Origin: CAWDCV01 sp963728125
GTDB taxonomy: Bacteria > Actinomycetota > Actinomycetes > CAWDCV01
NCBI GenBank assembly: GCA_963728125.1
Contig: CAVSIZ010000001.1
Location: forward strand, 310,001 to 374,000
DNA length: 64,000 bases
Direction: 5' to 3'
Shown here: positions 36,688 to 45,578 of the stretch, piece after piece
How positions within the stretch are numbered: the stretch's first letter is position 1
Layout: the number at the start of each line of letters is the position of its first letter
Program-made: the position numbers and the translations under genes
The notes under the pieces: generated by a model
What the model saw: only the letters and a program-made list of their open reading frames with translations
What the model was told of the DNA's origin: nothing
Database searches by the model: none

Positions 36688-36987
36688 GTGAAGCAACCGC
36701 GAGACGTACCGGCCCGGCCGCCGTACAACCCCAAGGTGGTGCTGCTCGCCCTGGTGCCGATCGCGGGCTTCCTCGCCTTCAACTTCGTGCGCAGGGTGGA
36801 CAACACCGCACTGCAAGCGATCTTGACCTGCGTGATGGTCGCGCTGATGATCCTGGCCATCGCTCTGATTGCTCGGTCGCAGCTGGGTGCGATGGCACAG
36901 GAGCAGCCGCCCATCCCCGACGCCGATCGGGCGGTCCTCGATTCGCTCGAGCCGCTGCGTGAGGACGACCAGCGGTCAGGCTCATGA
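36688..36987 (+). CDS. Small membrane protein, unknown
   Basis: 99 residues with two membrane helices (about 14-31, VVLLALVPIAGFLAFNFV, and 39-60) and an acidic cytoplasmic end. No family recognised. GTG 36688 is chosen, because the longer frame to 36652 would read through the operator. There is no good ribosome binding site; its start directly after the operator suggests a leaderless or short-leader transcript. The stop overlaps the next start (ATGA), so it is made with the DNA-binding protein downstream. Confidence 0.6.
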   Translation: MKQPRDVPARPPYNPKVVLLALVPIAGFLAFNFVRRVDNTALQAILTCVMVALMILAIALIARSQLGAMAQEQPPIPDADRAVLDSLEPLREDDQRSGS

Positions 36988-37574
36988 CGGTTGACACGCG
37001 CACGCTCGCTGACGAAGAAGCTGAGGGCATCCGAGACGCCATCACCGAGGCAGTGCTCGCGACGCCCCCCGGCCTGCGCGATTCCCTCGAGGACGACCCG
37101 CAGGCCTACCTGCGCCTGGTCGCCTCGACGCGGGTGGCAGCCGAGCAGACCAGCAAGCTGCTCCGCGAGGCGATCGACGGCGCTCGCGCGGCCGGCCACA
37201 GCTGGGACACCATCGGTCGACTGCTCGGCGTGAGCCGGCAGGCCGCGCAGCAGCGTTTCGGGAACAACCTCGGCGCGGTGGACGACCTGTCGATGCCGGG
37301 CAGGCCCGCTCGGAAAATGCTGACACCGCTGACCGCATTCGACGAGATGCTCGTGCTGGAGCGTGAAGGACGGCGCGGCTGGCACTCCATCGACTACGGC
37401 ACGCTGTACCACCTGGTCGAGGCGTCGCCGTGGCAGTGGCAGCACCGCCGGATCATGTGGGGGTCACCGAGTCGAAAGCGGCTGCAGGACGAGGGCTGGG
37501 AACTCATCAAGACGTCGACGTTCCCGTGGGGCTACTACAAGCGTCGCGTCGATCTTCCTGCTGAGCCCGACTAG
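36984..37574 (+). CDS. Helix-turn-helix protein with unknown C-terminal domain
   Basis: 196 residues. A helix-turn-helix is visible at about 64-95 (ARAAGHSWDTIGRLLGVSRQAAQQRFG), resembling the sigma-region-4-like motif of small actinobacterial regulators. The C-terminal half, with GWHSIDYGTLYHLVEASPWQWQHRRIMWG in pieces and WGYYKRRVDL, is rich in Trp and Tyr and matches nothing I know. It is coupled to the small membrane gene and divergent from the efflux operon across two palindromes, so it is the natural candidate to bind them. Its stop abuts proC's stop with no gap. Confidence 0.7.
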   Translation: MTVDTRTLADEEAEGIRDAITEAVLATPPGLRDSLEDDPQAYLRLVASTRVAAEQTSKLLREAIDGARAAGHSWDTIGRLLGVSRQAAQQRFGNNLGAVDDLSMPGRPARKMLTPLTAFDEMLVLEREGRRGWHSIDYGTLYHLVEASPWQWQHRRIMWGSPSRKRLQDEGWELIKTSTFPWGYYKRRVDLPAEPD

Positions 37575-38396
37575 CTAGTCAGCACCGGACGCGAGTTCGC
37601 GGGACCGATCCCGGGCAGCCTCGAGAGCGGCGAGCAGCGCTGCCCGAACGCCATGGTTCTCCAGCTCGCGGATCGCGTTGATCGTCGTGCCTGCGGGCGA
37701 GGTCACCGCTTCGCGCAGCTTCACCGGATGCTCGCCGCTGTCGCGCAGCATCACGGCGGCGCCGATGGCGGTCTGCACGATGAGGTCAGCGGCCGCGGCA
37801 CGCGGCAGGCCGAGCAGGATGCCGGCGTCGATCATGGCCTCGACGAGGTAGTAGAAGTACGCCGGTCCGGAGCCGGACAGGGCTGTCACCGCGTCCTGCT
37901 GTGATTCCGGCACGCGCAGCACCTTGCCGACCGGGCGCAGCAGCTCCTCCGTGCGTTCGAGATCCGCGGCTGACGCGTGTGACCCGCCGGACACCGCGCT
38001 CATCGCCTGATCGACAAGCGCGGGCGTATTCGTCATGACTCGCACGACCGGGATGCCGGGAGCGAGCCGGCGCTCGATGAACGCTGTCGGGATGCCGGCG
38101 GCGATCGACACCACGAGCCGGTCGGCGGGCACGACGTCGGCGAGCTCGTCGAGCAGCACCGGCATGTCCTGCGGCTTCACTGCGAGCACCAGGACGTCGG
38201 CCGTCTTGGCGGCTTCGGCGTTGTCGACGACCTCCACGCCGTACCGCTCCCGCAGCTGGTCGGCGCGGTCGTCTCGACGAGTGGTCACGAGAAGCTCACC
38301 GGCGGGCTTGCCGGCGCGCAGCAGTCCGGACAGCAGGACCTCGCCCATCTTGCCGGCGCCGAGAATCGCGACGCGGGTGCCGTGCGCAGGACTCAT
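37575..38396 (-). CDS. proC: Pyrroline-5-carboxylate reductase ProC
   Basis: Last step of proline synthesis, using NAD(P)H. 273 residues with the Rossmann start VAILGAGKMGEVLLSGLL, AVKPQDMPVLL, the RVMTNTPALV strand and the C-terminal signature in LREAVTSPAGTTINAIRELE. ATG 38396 is chosen; the longer frame overlaps the proline dehydrogenase gene. The gene just upstream on the same strand degrades proline to the same intermediate, so the pair could form a proline/P5C cycle. Confidence 0.94.
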   Translation of the reverse strand: MSPAHGTRVAILGAGKMGEVLLSGLLRAGKPAGELLVTTRRDDRADQLRERYGVEVVDNAEAAKTADVLVLAVKPQDMPVLLDELADVVPADRLVVSIAAGIPTAFIERRLAPGIPVVRVMTNTPALVDQAMSAVSGGSHASAADLERTEELLRPVGKVLRVPESQQDAVTALSGSGPAYFYYLVEAMIDAGILLGLPRAAAADLIVQTAIGAAVMLRDSGEHPVKLREAVTSPAGTTINAIRELENHGVRAALLAALEAARDRSRELASGAD

Positions 38397-38403
38397 GACT
38401 GCC

Positions 38404-39339
38404 TCACGACCGAGATGCGAGCGCGCGCAGGAAGAATTGGACGTTGGCCGGGCGCTCGGCGAGGCGGCGGACGAGGTAGCCGTACCAGTCCTCGCCGTAT
38501 GGCGTGTAGACCCGCATGATCTCGCCTGACGCCGCGAGCCGGAGCTGCTCCTCGGGCCTGACGCCGTACAGCATCTGGTACTCGTACGTGCCCTGCGCGC
38601 GGTCATGCTGAACCGCGAGTGCGCCAGCGATGTCGATCAGTCGCGGGTCGTGCGTGGCGATCATCGGGTAGCCAGCACCCGACATCAGCACCTTGAGGCA
38701 GCGCACGTACGACTTGTCGACGTCGCGCGTGGAACGGAAGGCGACGGTGTCGGGCTCGTTGTACGCGCCCTTGCACAGCCGGACGCGTGAGCCTTCGTAC
38801 GCCAGCTCGCGGCAGTCGGACTCCGTACGCCGCAGGTAGGACTGCAGCACCACGCCGGTGTCGGAGAAGTCGCGGCGGACCTCACGGGCGATCGCGAGCG
38901 TCGAGTCGGTGGTGGTGTGGTCTTCCATGTCCAAGGTCACCGTCGTGCCCGCGGTCCGTGCGGCCGCGCAGATCTGCAGCGCGTTGTCGAGCGCGATCTT
39001 CTCGCCGTCGCCGGGCAGCGCCTGACCGACCGCGGAGAGCTTGACCGATACCTCTGTACCACTCGTCAGGCCGGCGTCGGCCAGCCGACCGAGCACGGTG
39101 AGGTAGGCATCGGCAACCGCAGTGGCGTGCTCGACGTCGGTGGTGTCCTCACCCAGGTGGTCGAGGGTGACGTGCAACCCCTGCTCGACGAGCGAGCGCG
39201 AGACCCGGACCGCGTCGTCGGTGTCTTCGCCGGCGACGAAGCGCGACACCAACCCACTCGACACTGGCAGCCGCGTGACCAGGTCCTTGAGCCGATCACT
39301 TCGAGACATCGTCAGCAGGGTTTCGCGCAGCACAGGCAC
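38404..39339 (-). CDS. Proline dehydrogenase
   Basis: FAD enzyme oxidising proline to pyrroline-5-carboxylate, monofunctional type, 311 residues. The barrel motifs are GTEVSVKLSAVGQ, VTLDMEDHTTTD, VVLQSYLRRTESDC, RLCKGAYNEP and the C-terminal YGEDWYGYLVRRLAERPAN with the substrate-binding YxxRRxxER pattern. The start is GTG 39339. It is seven bases upstream of proC. No P5C dehydrogenase is in the window. Confidence 0.92.
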   Translation of the reverse strand: MPVLRETLLTMSRSDRLKDLVTRLPVSSGLVSRFVAGEDTDDAVRVSRSLVEQGLHVTLDHLGEDTTDVEHATAVADAYLTVLGRLADAGLTSGTEVSVKLSAVGQALPGDGEKIALDNALQICAAARTAGTTVTLDMEDHTTTDSTLAIAREVRRDFSDTGVVLQSYLRRTESDCRELAYEGSRVRLCKGAYNEPDTVAFRSTRDVDKSYVRCLKVLMSGAGYPMIATHDPRLIDIAGALAVQHDRAQGTYEYQMLYGVRPEEQLRLAASGEIMRVYTPYGEDWYGYLVRRLAERPANVQFFLRALASRS

Positions 39340-39367
39340 GGTTCCAGGCTAGGGCACCCCAACGACG

Positions 39368-39413
39368 CAGCGGCCGCGCGCCCAGGGGGTGCTCCTAGAA
39401 CGCGCGGCCGCTG
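39368..39413 (-). terminator. Hairpin terminator after the HtrA gene
   Basis: Perfect 13-bp arms CAGCGGCCGCGCG and CGCGCGGCCGCTG around a 20-base loop, 28 bases after the protease stop on the minus strand and before the proline dehydrogenase gene. There is no strong T-tract (CGTTGGGGT follows). Confidence 0.6.
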
Positions 39414-39440
39414 TGTAATCCAGCCGAACTGCTGCGAACC

Positions 39441-40607
39441 TTACGAGCGCGGCGCCGCCGCGAGCGTGACCGACACGGTGTTCTCCTGACCACCGCGCAG
39501 GTAGGTCACGTCCACGCTGTCGCCCGGGGCGTTGTTTCGTACCGCGACGGTGAGCTCGTCGGCGTCGTCGATGCGCCGCTCGCCGACCTGGGTGATGACG
39601 TCGCCGACCTGCAGGCCGGCGCCCTGCGCCGGGCCGCCAGCAACGACCTCACGTACCTGGGCGCCGTTCTCGGCGGCCGAGGTCGACACACCGAGGTACG
39701 CGCGCTCGGCATAGCCCTGCTCGATGATCTGCTCGGCAACGTTGCGGGCGGTGTCGCTCGGGATCGCGAAGCCGACACCGATGTTGCCGGACTGCTGACC
39801 GCCGACGGTCGCGATGGCCGAGTTGATGCCGACGAGGCGACCCTGGCTGTCGAGCAGCGCGCCGCCGGAGTTGCCCGGGTTGATCGGCGCGTCGTGCTGG
39901 ATGGCGTCGATGACCGCTTCGGAGCTCGCGTCGGTGCCGGTCCGGACCGGGCGGGAGATCGTGCTGATGACGCCACTGGTGAGCGTGCCGTCGAGGCCGA
40001 GCGGCGAGCCGATCGCGACGACGACGTCGCCGACCTCGAGGCTGCTGGAGTCGCCCCACTCGGCCGGGGTGAGACCGCTGGTGTCCTCGAGCTGGATGAC
40101 CGCGAGGTCGGATGTCGGGTCGGTGCCAACCACGGTGGCGTCGACGACGCGACCGTCGTTGAGCCGCACCGTGATGTCCGCACCGGCACCTGCGTTGACG
40201 ACGTGGTTGTTGGTGACCACGTAGCCGTCCTCGCTGATGATGACGCCGCTGCCGGTGCCGCTCCCCTGGCGACCGACGACGCTGATCGTGACGACGCTCG
40301 GGCTGGCCTTGAGCGCGACGGCGCCGACGTCGGTGCGCGCGGTGCCATCGGCAACGATCGTCGTGGCGCCGCTGCTGTTGGTGGTGACGACGGGGTCCTC
40401 GTCGAGAGCGACCGCCACGCCAGCGCCGGCCGCGCCGCCTAGCAGCGCCGTGATCGCGAGCGCGGCAATAGGCAGGAACAGTCGGCGGCGCGGCTCGTGC
40501 GACCGCACCGGGTCGCCGGGCAGCTGCGTGGGCGGCGGGCCGTATACGTCAGGGGCGGGGCGCCACGGGTCGTGAATGGTGCGCGTGGAGTCGGTCGTCT
40601 CGGTCAT
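39441..40607 (-). CDS. HtrA/PepD-like membrane-anchored serine protease with PDZ domain
   Basis: 388 residues: a proline-rich cytoplasmic start, one membrane helix (about 43-66), a trypsin-like domain and a C-terminal PDZ domain. The catalytic triad is intact: His135 in VTNNHVV, Asp167 in TSDLAVIQL and Ser247 in PGNSGGALL. Degrades or refolds damaged exported proteins. ATG 40607 is chosen over a start three codons upstream. It is divergent from an MprA-like response regulator across 120 bases of inverted and direct repeats, matching the mycobacterial MprAB-PepD link in envelope stress. Confidence 0.9.
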   Translation of the reverse strand: MTETTDSTRTIHDPWRPAPDVYGPPPTQLPGDPVRSHEPRRRLFLPIAALAITALLGGAAGAGVAVALDEDPVVTTNSSGATTIVADGTARTDVGAVALKASPSVVTISVVGRQGSGTGSGVIISEDGYVVTNNHVVNAGAGADITVRLNDGRVVDATVVGTDPTSDLAVIQLEDTSGLTPAEWGDSSSLEVGDVVVAIGSPLGLDGTLTSGVISTISRPVRTGTDASSEAVIDAIQHDAPINPGNSGGALLDSQGRLVGINSAIATVGGQQSGNIGVGFAIPSDTARNVAEQIIEQGYAERAYLGVSTSAAENGAQVREVVAGGPAQGAGLQVGDVITQVGERRIDDADELTVAVRNNAPGDSVDVTYLRGGQENTVSVTLAAAPRS

Positions 40608-40651
40608 GGCCAGCACAGTGCCGCGTGCAGGTGGGACGAAGCTGCAACGTG

Positions 40652-40712
40652 CCTGGGAGTTTGCTGTGAGCGCCCACGAATGCGTGGACGTTCAGGAAAC
40701 TCCCAGGGAAAT
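40652..40712. promoter_or_regulatory. Probable response-regulator boxes between htrA-like and regulator genes
   Basis: Perfect inverted arms CCTGGGAGTTT (40652-40662) and AAACTCCCAGG (40697-40707). Each arm also holds a direct repeat of CAG at 11-base period: TTCAGG/CCCAGG at 40691-40707, and CACAGC/CCCAGG on the minus strand at 40668-40652. OmpR-family regulators bind such 11-bp-period repeats. Confidence 0.6.
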
Positions 40713-40729
40713 CGGGCACGCTGGCCCGC

Positions 40730-41452
40730 GTGACGTCCTCCGACGCGACCGCGAACCAGCCCGAGGCGCGGATCCTCGTCGTCGACGACGAGCCGTACAT
40801 CGCCGACCTGCTCGCAACCAGCCTGCGCTTTGTCGGCTTCGACGTGCGCACCGCCGGCACCGGCCGCGAGGCGCTCGCGACCGCGGAGACGTACCAGCCC
40901 GAGCTGCTCGTGCTTGACGTCATGCTGCCCGACCTAGACGGCTTCGACGTGCTCCGACGGTTGCGAGCAAGCGGCCGGCGCGTCCCGGTCGTGTTCCTCA
41001 CCGCTCGAGACGCCACCGAAGACAAGGTCAGCGGGCTGACGATCGGCGGCGATGACTACGTCACCAAGCCATTCAGCCTCGAGGAGGTCATCGCGCGCAT
41101 CCGCGCGGTGCTGCGTCGCAGCCGGCAAGCCCAAGATCGCAACGGCGACGCAGTTTTGCGCTACGCCGACCTCGAGCTCGACGAGGACACTCACGAGGTA
41201 CGTCGCGGCAGCGACATCATCGGCCTGTCGCCGACCGAGTTCGCGCTGTTGCGCTATTTGATGGCCAACGCTGGCCGGGTGCTGTCCAAGGCGCAGATCC
41301 TCGACCACGTCTGGTCGTACGACTTCGGCGGCGACGCGGGGATCGTGGAGTCGTACATCAGCTACCTGCGCCGCAAGATCGACCGTGACCCGCCGCCGCT
41401 GATCCACACGGTGCGCGGCGTCGGGTACACCCTGCGACTGCCACGCTCATGA
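40730..41452 (+). CDS. OmpR-family response regulator (MprA-like)
   Basis: 240 residues: a receiver domain with the phosphorylated aspartate at 63 (LLVLDVMLPD), the acidic pair DDE at 19-21, Thr in VVFLTARD and the lysine of VTKPF; and a C-terminal winged helix (LSPTEFALLRYLMANAGRVLSKAQILDHVW, VESYISYLRRKID, RGVGYTLR). The GTG start is at 40730, directly after the regulatory repeats. The stop overlaps the kinase start (ATGA). It probably regulates itself and the divergent protease. Confidence 0.92.
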   Translation: MTSSDATANQPEARILVVDDEPYIADLLATSLRFVGFDVRTAGTGREALATAETYQPELLVLDVMLPDLDGFDVLRRLRASGRRVPVVFLTARDATEDKVSGLTIGGDDYVTKPFSLEEVIARIRAVLRRSRQAQDRNGDAVLRYADLELDEDTHEVRRGSDIIGLSPTEFALLRYLMANAGRVLSKAQILDHVWSYDFGGDAGIVESYISYLRRKIDRDPPPLIHTVRGVGYTLRLPRS

Positions 41453-42855
41453 GTCGCTGGTCGCTGCGGGTGCGACTGGTTGCGGGCACGGTGGCGCTCG
41501 TCGCCGTGGGGTTGCTGGTCGCGAACGTGGCCGCCGTGTCGCTCTTGCGCACGTACCTCATAGACCGGCTCGACTCGCAGCTGTTGTCGTTCTCCCCCAG
41601 GGATCTGAGCTCCACCACCGAGGAGGCAGGCCCGCTGCCCAGCCGGTACGTCGTCACGCTGCTCGGCCCGCAGGGTGAGGTGTGGCGCACATTCGCGACG
41701 GACGACACGGTGCCGCCATCCGTCCCCGGGTACGACGTGAACCAGGCGCGCGACCTCCAAGGCGAGTTCCTCACGCTCGATGCCACGGAAGGGCCAGGTC
41801 GCTACCGAGCTGTCGTCGAGGTTCTTCCGAACCAAAGCGGCAGTCTTGTCATCGCGGTGTCGATGGACGACGTCGACTCCACCGTCCGCCGGCTCGGCAT
41901 CATCGTTGCGGTCGTCAGCCTGGTCGTGCTCGCCCTCATCGCTGCGCTGGGACTGCTCGTCGTCCGGCTCGGCCTGCGACCGCTCGGCGAGATCGAGCGC
42001 ACGGCCGGGGCGATCGCGGCCGGGGACTTGTCGCAGCGGGTACCAGACCACGACAAGCGCACCGAGGTCGGCCGGCTCGGGCAGTCGCTGAATGCCATGC
42101 TCGCGCAGATCGAGAACGCCTTCGCGGAGCGGTCGACCTCCGAAGACCGGCTGCGGCGCTTCGTCGCCGACGCGAGCCACGAGTTGCGGACGCCACTGAC
42201 GTCGATCCGCGGCTACGCCGAGCTCTACCGGCAGGGCGCCGCGACGTCCGAGGAGGACGTCCCCCGGCTGTTCGGGCGCATCGAGTCCGAGGCCACCCGG
42301 ATGAGCTCGATGGTCGACGACCTGCTGGTGCTCGCCCGTCTCGACCAGCAGCGGCCACTCGATCGGGAACCGGTCGAGGTAGCGGCCCTCGCCTCTGACG
42401 CCGTGACGGACGCGCGCGCCGTTCAGCCGGACCGACCGATCGACTTCGCCACCCACGGTCCGGGGCCCTTCATGGTGCTCGGCGACGAGGCCCGGCTGCG
42501 CCAGGTCTACGGCAACCTGCTGAGCAATGCGCTCGAGCACACGCCAGGGTCCGCTCCCATTCATGTGTCCGTGTCGAGCGAGGGCTCGCGCGAGGTCGTC
42601 GTTGAGGTGGCGGACGAGGGTCCGGGACTCGCGGCGGATGATGCGGCCCGCGTCTTCGAGCGCTTCTTCCGTGCCGATCCAAGCCGCGCCCGCAGCGCTG
42701 GCGGCACTGGCCTCGGGCTCAGCATCGTCGCCGCCATCGCGGCAGCACACGGTGGCCGCGCCGAGGTGCAGACCGCCCCAGGCCGAGGCGCCCGCTTCCG
42801 CGTGGTCCTGCCAGCGGCGGAAGATTCTTCGCACTCACCGGCCGTCCGTCACTAG
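41449..42855 (+). CDS. Sensor histidine kinase (MprB-like)
   Basis: 468 residues: helix near 8-30, an extracytoplasmic sensor domain (about 31-148), a second helix (149-175), HAMP domain, DHp with phosphorylated His244 in DASHELRTPLTSIRGY, and a HATPase domain with the N-box YGNLLSNALEHTP and G-boxes DEGPGL and GGTGLGLSIV. Partner of the response regulator translated just before it. The signal is unknown; by analogy with MprB it would be envelope stress or misfolded exported protein. Confidence 0.92.
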   Translation: MSRWSLRVRLVAGTVALVAVGLLVANVAAVSLLRTYLIDRLDSQLLSFSPRDLSSTTEEAGPLPSRYVVTLLGPQGEVWRTFATDDTVPPSVPGYDVNQARDLQGEFLTLDATEGPGRYRAVVEVLPNQSGSLVIAVSMDDVDSTVRRLGIIVAVVSLVVLALIAALGLLVVRLGLRPLGEIERTAGAIAAGDLSQRVPDHDKRTEVGRLGQSLNAMLAQIENAFAERSTSEDRLRRFVADASHELRTPLTSIRGYAELYRQGAATSEEDVPRLFGRIESEATRMSSMVDDLLVLARLDQQRPLDREPVEVAALASDAVTDARAVQPDRPIDFATHGPGPFMVLGDEARLRQVYGNLLSNALEHTPGSAPIHVSVSSEGSREVVVEVADEGPGLAADDAARVFERFFRADPSRARSAGGTGLGLSIVAAIAAAHGGRAEVQTAPGRGARFRVVLPAAEDSSHSPAVRH

Positions 42856-42899
42856 GCTGATACCGAGCGTCGCTAAAGCGGCGCAACGGGGGCTATGCG

Positions 42900-44597
42900 A
42901 TGGGAGCCCAGCCCGAGCAAGAAGTCCCGCCGGCAGAGGCACCAGCCGATCCTGCCGCGAGGAAGGTCGAGCACGTCACCTCGGCTCGCCTCGCCCGATT
43001 CGGCTGGCTGCTCTGGGTGATCCTCGTCGTCGCCGTGCCTGTTCTCACAGCGGCCACGGGCGTGCTGCAGGCACTCGGCGTCTCGCCGGGGCCATGGACG
43101 CGTGGATTGCTTGCAGTCCTGCCAGTCCTCGGACTGGTCATCGCACTGCCCAAGATCCTTGACGAATGGGCGCCGCGGATGCCGGTGTTGGCTCGTCGCG
43201 TCGTTGTCGGCCTGGTGGCCGCGGTATTCCTCGCCGTGCTGTGGCTGCTCTACGTCACACGCGACCCATTCGGAGGCGTCGAGCTACCGCGACTAACCGG
43301 GGCGCGGGACGTCGCCGTGCTTGGGTTCGCGCGAGCGGACGGGTCGTCCTCCGTCGAGCTCGAGGATCTGTCTGACGTACTCGCGCAGCGGTTGCAGCCG
43401 ACTCTAGGGGAGTCGACGGCGCACTCGTACGCCAGCGATGTGCGAGTGGACCTCACCGGCCTCGAGCCGGCGTCCCCAGCACGTGATGACTTGGAGAACT
43501 TCACGAGCGAGTTCGTGCAGCGGACCGGGAGCGAGGTCGTGCTCGCCGGTCTCGTCGACGACATCAGCGGGCAGCTGACGATGCGTCCGGCCATCTATGT
43601 TGATCCGGCGCTCGTGGCCGAAGCGCCGGAACTCGTCGGGTGGTTCCTCGGGAAACCCGTCCCCACGACGGGAGGTCTGACCTCATCGCTAGGACGCGAC
43701 CTACTCCTGGCGTCCTTCGTCGACGACGTAACGCGGCTAGCCACCTTCACCGACGCTCTGGACGCTTGGCGAGTCGGCAGGGCCAACGAGGCCGCCGAGC
43801 TCTTCCGCGGGCTCGCGGACGCAGGTGACACGAGCGTGCTCTCCGCAGACTTCGTCCACCTCTTCGCTGGCCATGCACTCACCACAGTGGCCGTGCGCGG
43901 CCCAGCGCAGGAACTCACCACGAGACTGCAGCAAGCCCGTACCGAATACGACGCCATCGGCCCTGGGTCCGCGATCGCGACCCGGGCGGAACTCAGCCGG
44001 GCAGGGAACGTGTACCTGCAGGCGGTCGGCAACGTTTGCCAGCCCGGCACCGTCGACGAGCAGGGCCTGGCCGGCGCCTCGGCGAACTTGCTGCGCATCG
44101 CCCGCGATGCCTCCGCCTCCCCCGTCGCGCGCCTTGTTGGTGATGTCAACTTCGCCCGCGTCGAACAGTGCCGGCTTTCCGCGGGGCTGCCCGGTGACGC
44201 GATGGAGCTGGAGGCAGCGCTTGCACGCGTTCGCTCGTTTCCGGTGGACGTCGAGGGCCCGCAGGCTCAGGTCGTGCGGGAGCTGAAAGCACTCGGAGCG
44301 GCACTACAGGGCGAGCGGGCCGCCGCGGCCGAGGATCTGCAGGCCGGGATAGCACTGATGCGGGAGGCAATCGAACTCAGCGACGGGCTCGCTGACCGCG
44401 GCCGATGGTGGGCGTTTGTGTCTGTCTGGGAGCTGCGTTTGTGCGACCTGAGCGCCGGCCAGAAGGCCCAGGGCGAAGCGCTCACGCAACTCGAGCAGGC
44501 GGTCCGCCTCGAAGAGATCGCGCGTGAGCGCCTCGCCGACTTCGAGCAGGCGTTTCGAACCGACTTCGAAGCTGCTCAGCAGCGTTGCGGACAGTGA
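42900..44597 (+). CDS. Large membrane protein, unknown (C-terminal repeat-like helical domain)
   Basis: 565 residues. Three predicted helices near 33-55, 68-82 and 100-120, then an extracytoplasmic part: a first domain (about 130-230, DVAVLGFARADG ... SEVVLAGLVDDISGQLTMRPAIYVD) that recalls the ABC-type FlgO/TolB-like nucleotide-free fold, and a long helical domain (about 270-560) resembling TPR packing, with DALDAWRVGRANEAAELFRGLADAG. I do not recognise the family. It starts 44 bases after the kinase gene with GGGGGC upstream, so it may belong to the two-component operon. Confidence 0.65.
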   Translation: MGAQPEQEVPPAEAPADPAARKVEHVTSARLARFGWLLWVILVVAVPVLTAATGVLQALGVSPGPWTRGLLAVLPVLGLVIALPKILDEWAPRMPVLARRVVVGLVAAVFLAVLWLLYVTRDPFGGVELPRLTGARDVAVLGFARADGSSSVELEDLSDVLAQRLQPTLGESTAHSYASDVRVDLTGLEPASPARDDLENFTSEFVQRTGSEVVLAGLVDDISGQLTMRPAIYVDPALVAEAPELVGWFLGKPVPTTGGLTSSLGRDLLLASFVDDVTRLATFTDALDAWRVGRANEAAELFRGLADAGDTSVLSADFVHLFAGHALTTVAVRGPAQELTTRLQQARTEYDAIGPGSAIATRAELSRAGNVYLQAVGNVCQPGTVDEQGLAGASANLLRIARDASASPVARLVGDVNFARVEQCRLSAGLPGDAMELEAALARVRSFPVDVEGPQAQVVRELKALGAALQGERAAAAEDLQAGIALMREAIELSDGLADRGRWWAFVSVWELRLCDLSAGQKAQGEALTQLEQAVRLEEIARERLADFEQAFRTDFEAAQQRCGQ

Positions 44598-44606
44598 GGT
44601 GAACCC

Positions 44607-45566
44607 ATGAGAGGACCTTCGGCGAAAGCGGCGTTGGCGGTTGTGGTGGCCGCCTTTCTCGTGTCCTGCGCCAGCACGACAGGCAACGACGGGAGCACAC
44701 CTACTACGACCGCACCGGTGTCGGAATCGACGGAAACCTCGAGACCACCGGAAAGCAACGGCGCCAGCACCGGCGCGACGGAAGCGACCATCGCTTTGGT
44801 GCTGGCGGAGCAAATCACCTCCCTCGGTGGCGCGAACGGAGAGGAGCCGACGTGCACCGACGAGGCTGAGGTGTTCGTGGATCCAGGGGAGGCCGGCGTC
44901 TGGCTGCTGCAAGGCCCCGAGGCCACCGAAACCGTCGCCATGCCGTTTGCGATCCGCTTGTGTCTCGCCGGTTTCGCGTCGGGAAGCGTCACGCTGGACG
45001 TGGAGGTTGGCGGCGACACCTACCAAAGCACGCTGGTCCTGGAGGGACAGAGCGACGAGGGCGTATTCACCAGAGAGGGTCCTGAGACGCTGTTCGTGGA
45101 CGGTGCCACGATTCGCATGTCGGCACTGGACGAGGGCATCTACGAGAGCGACGGCTGGGAATTCGTTCCGCCACCAGCCATACGTGACGAGCTCGCCCAG
45201 CAGGGTCGAGTGACGCTGACTGCCCAGCAGGGATCCCTCACAACAACACGCACTCAACCGGTGGAGACGCCAAGCACCCCGTATCGATACTGGCTGGATT
45301 TCGGGCCGCCATTCCTCCTCGTCTACGGCTTCGAGGAGGGGCAGCGGGTCCCGGTGGGCCTCTATCGCAACACCGGACCAGCCGAATCCAGCTTCGAAAC
45401 TCGCTTCACGCTTGTTGCCGAGATTGGGGTCGTGACGATGCCGCCATCACGGATCGTGGTCTTCGAGGTGCCGCCAGATGTTCTGGAGGACGTCGCCGGG
45501 CAGGAGCGCCACTGCGTGACCGTTCCCCTCGAGGGTGACGAGGAAAGTAACTGCCCGGAGCTTTAG
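44607..45566 (+). CDS. Lipoprotein, unknown function
   Basis: 319 residues with a lipoprotein signal ending FLVSC (Cys21), a Ser/Thr/Pro linker to about residue 55, and two beta-rich segments. The cysteines at TCTDE, RLCLA, RHCVT and SNCPEL suggest two disulfides outside the cell. No family recognised. AGGTGAACCC precedes ATG 44607, nine bases after the large membrane protein gene, so the two are likely co-translated and may work together at the envelope. Converges with the ECF41 sigma gene. Confidence 0.65.
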   Translation: MRGPSAKAALAVVVAAFLVSCASTTGNDGSTPTTTAPVSESTETSRPPESNGASTGATEATIALVLAEQITSLGGANGEEPTCTDEAEVFVDPGEAGVWLLQGPEATETVAMPFAIRLCLAGFASGSVTLDVEVGGDTYQSTLVLEGQSDEGVFTREGPETLFVDGATIRMSALDEGIYESDGWEFVPPPAIRDELAQQGRVTLTAQQGSLTTTRTQPVETPSTPYRYWLDFGPPFLLVYGFEEGQRVPVGLYRNTGPAESSFETRFTLVAEIGVVTMPPSRIVVFEVPPDVLEDVAGQERHCVTVPLEGDEESNCPEL

Positions 45567-45578
45567 CTCCTCCCCCTC

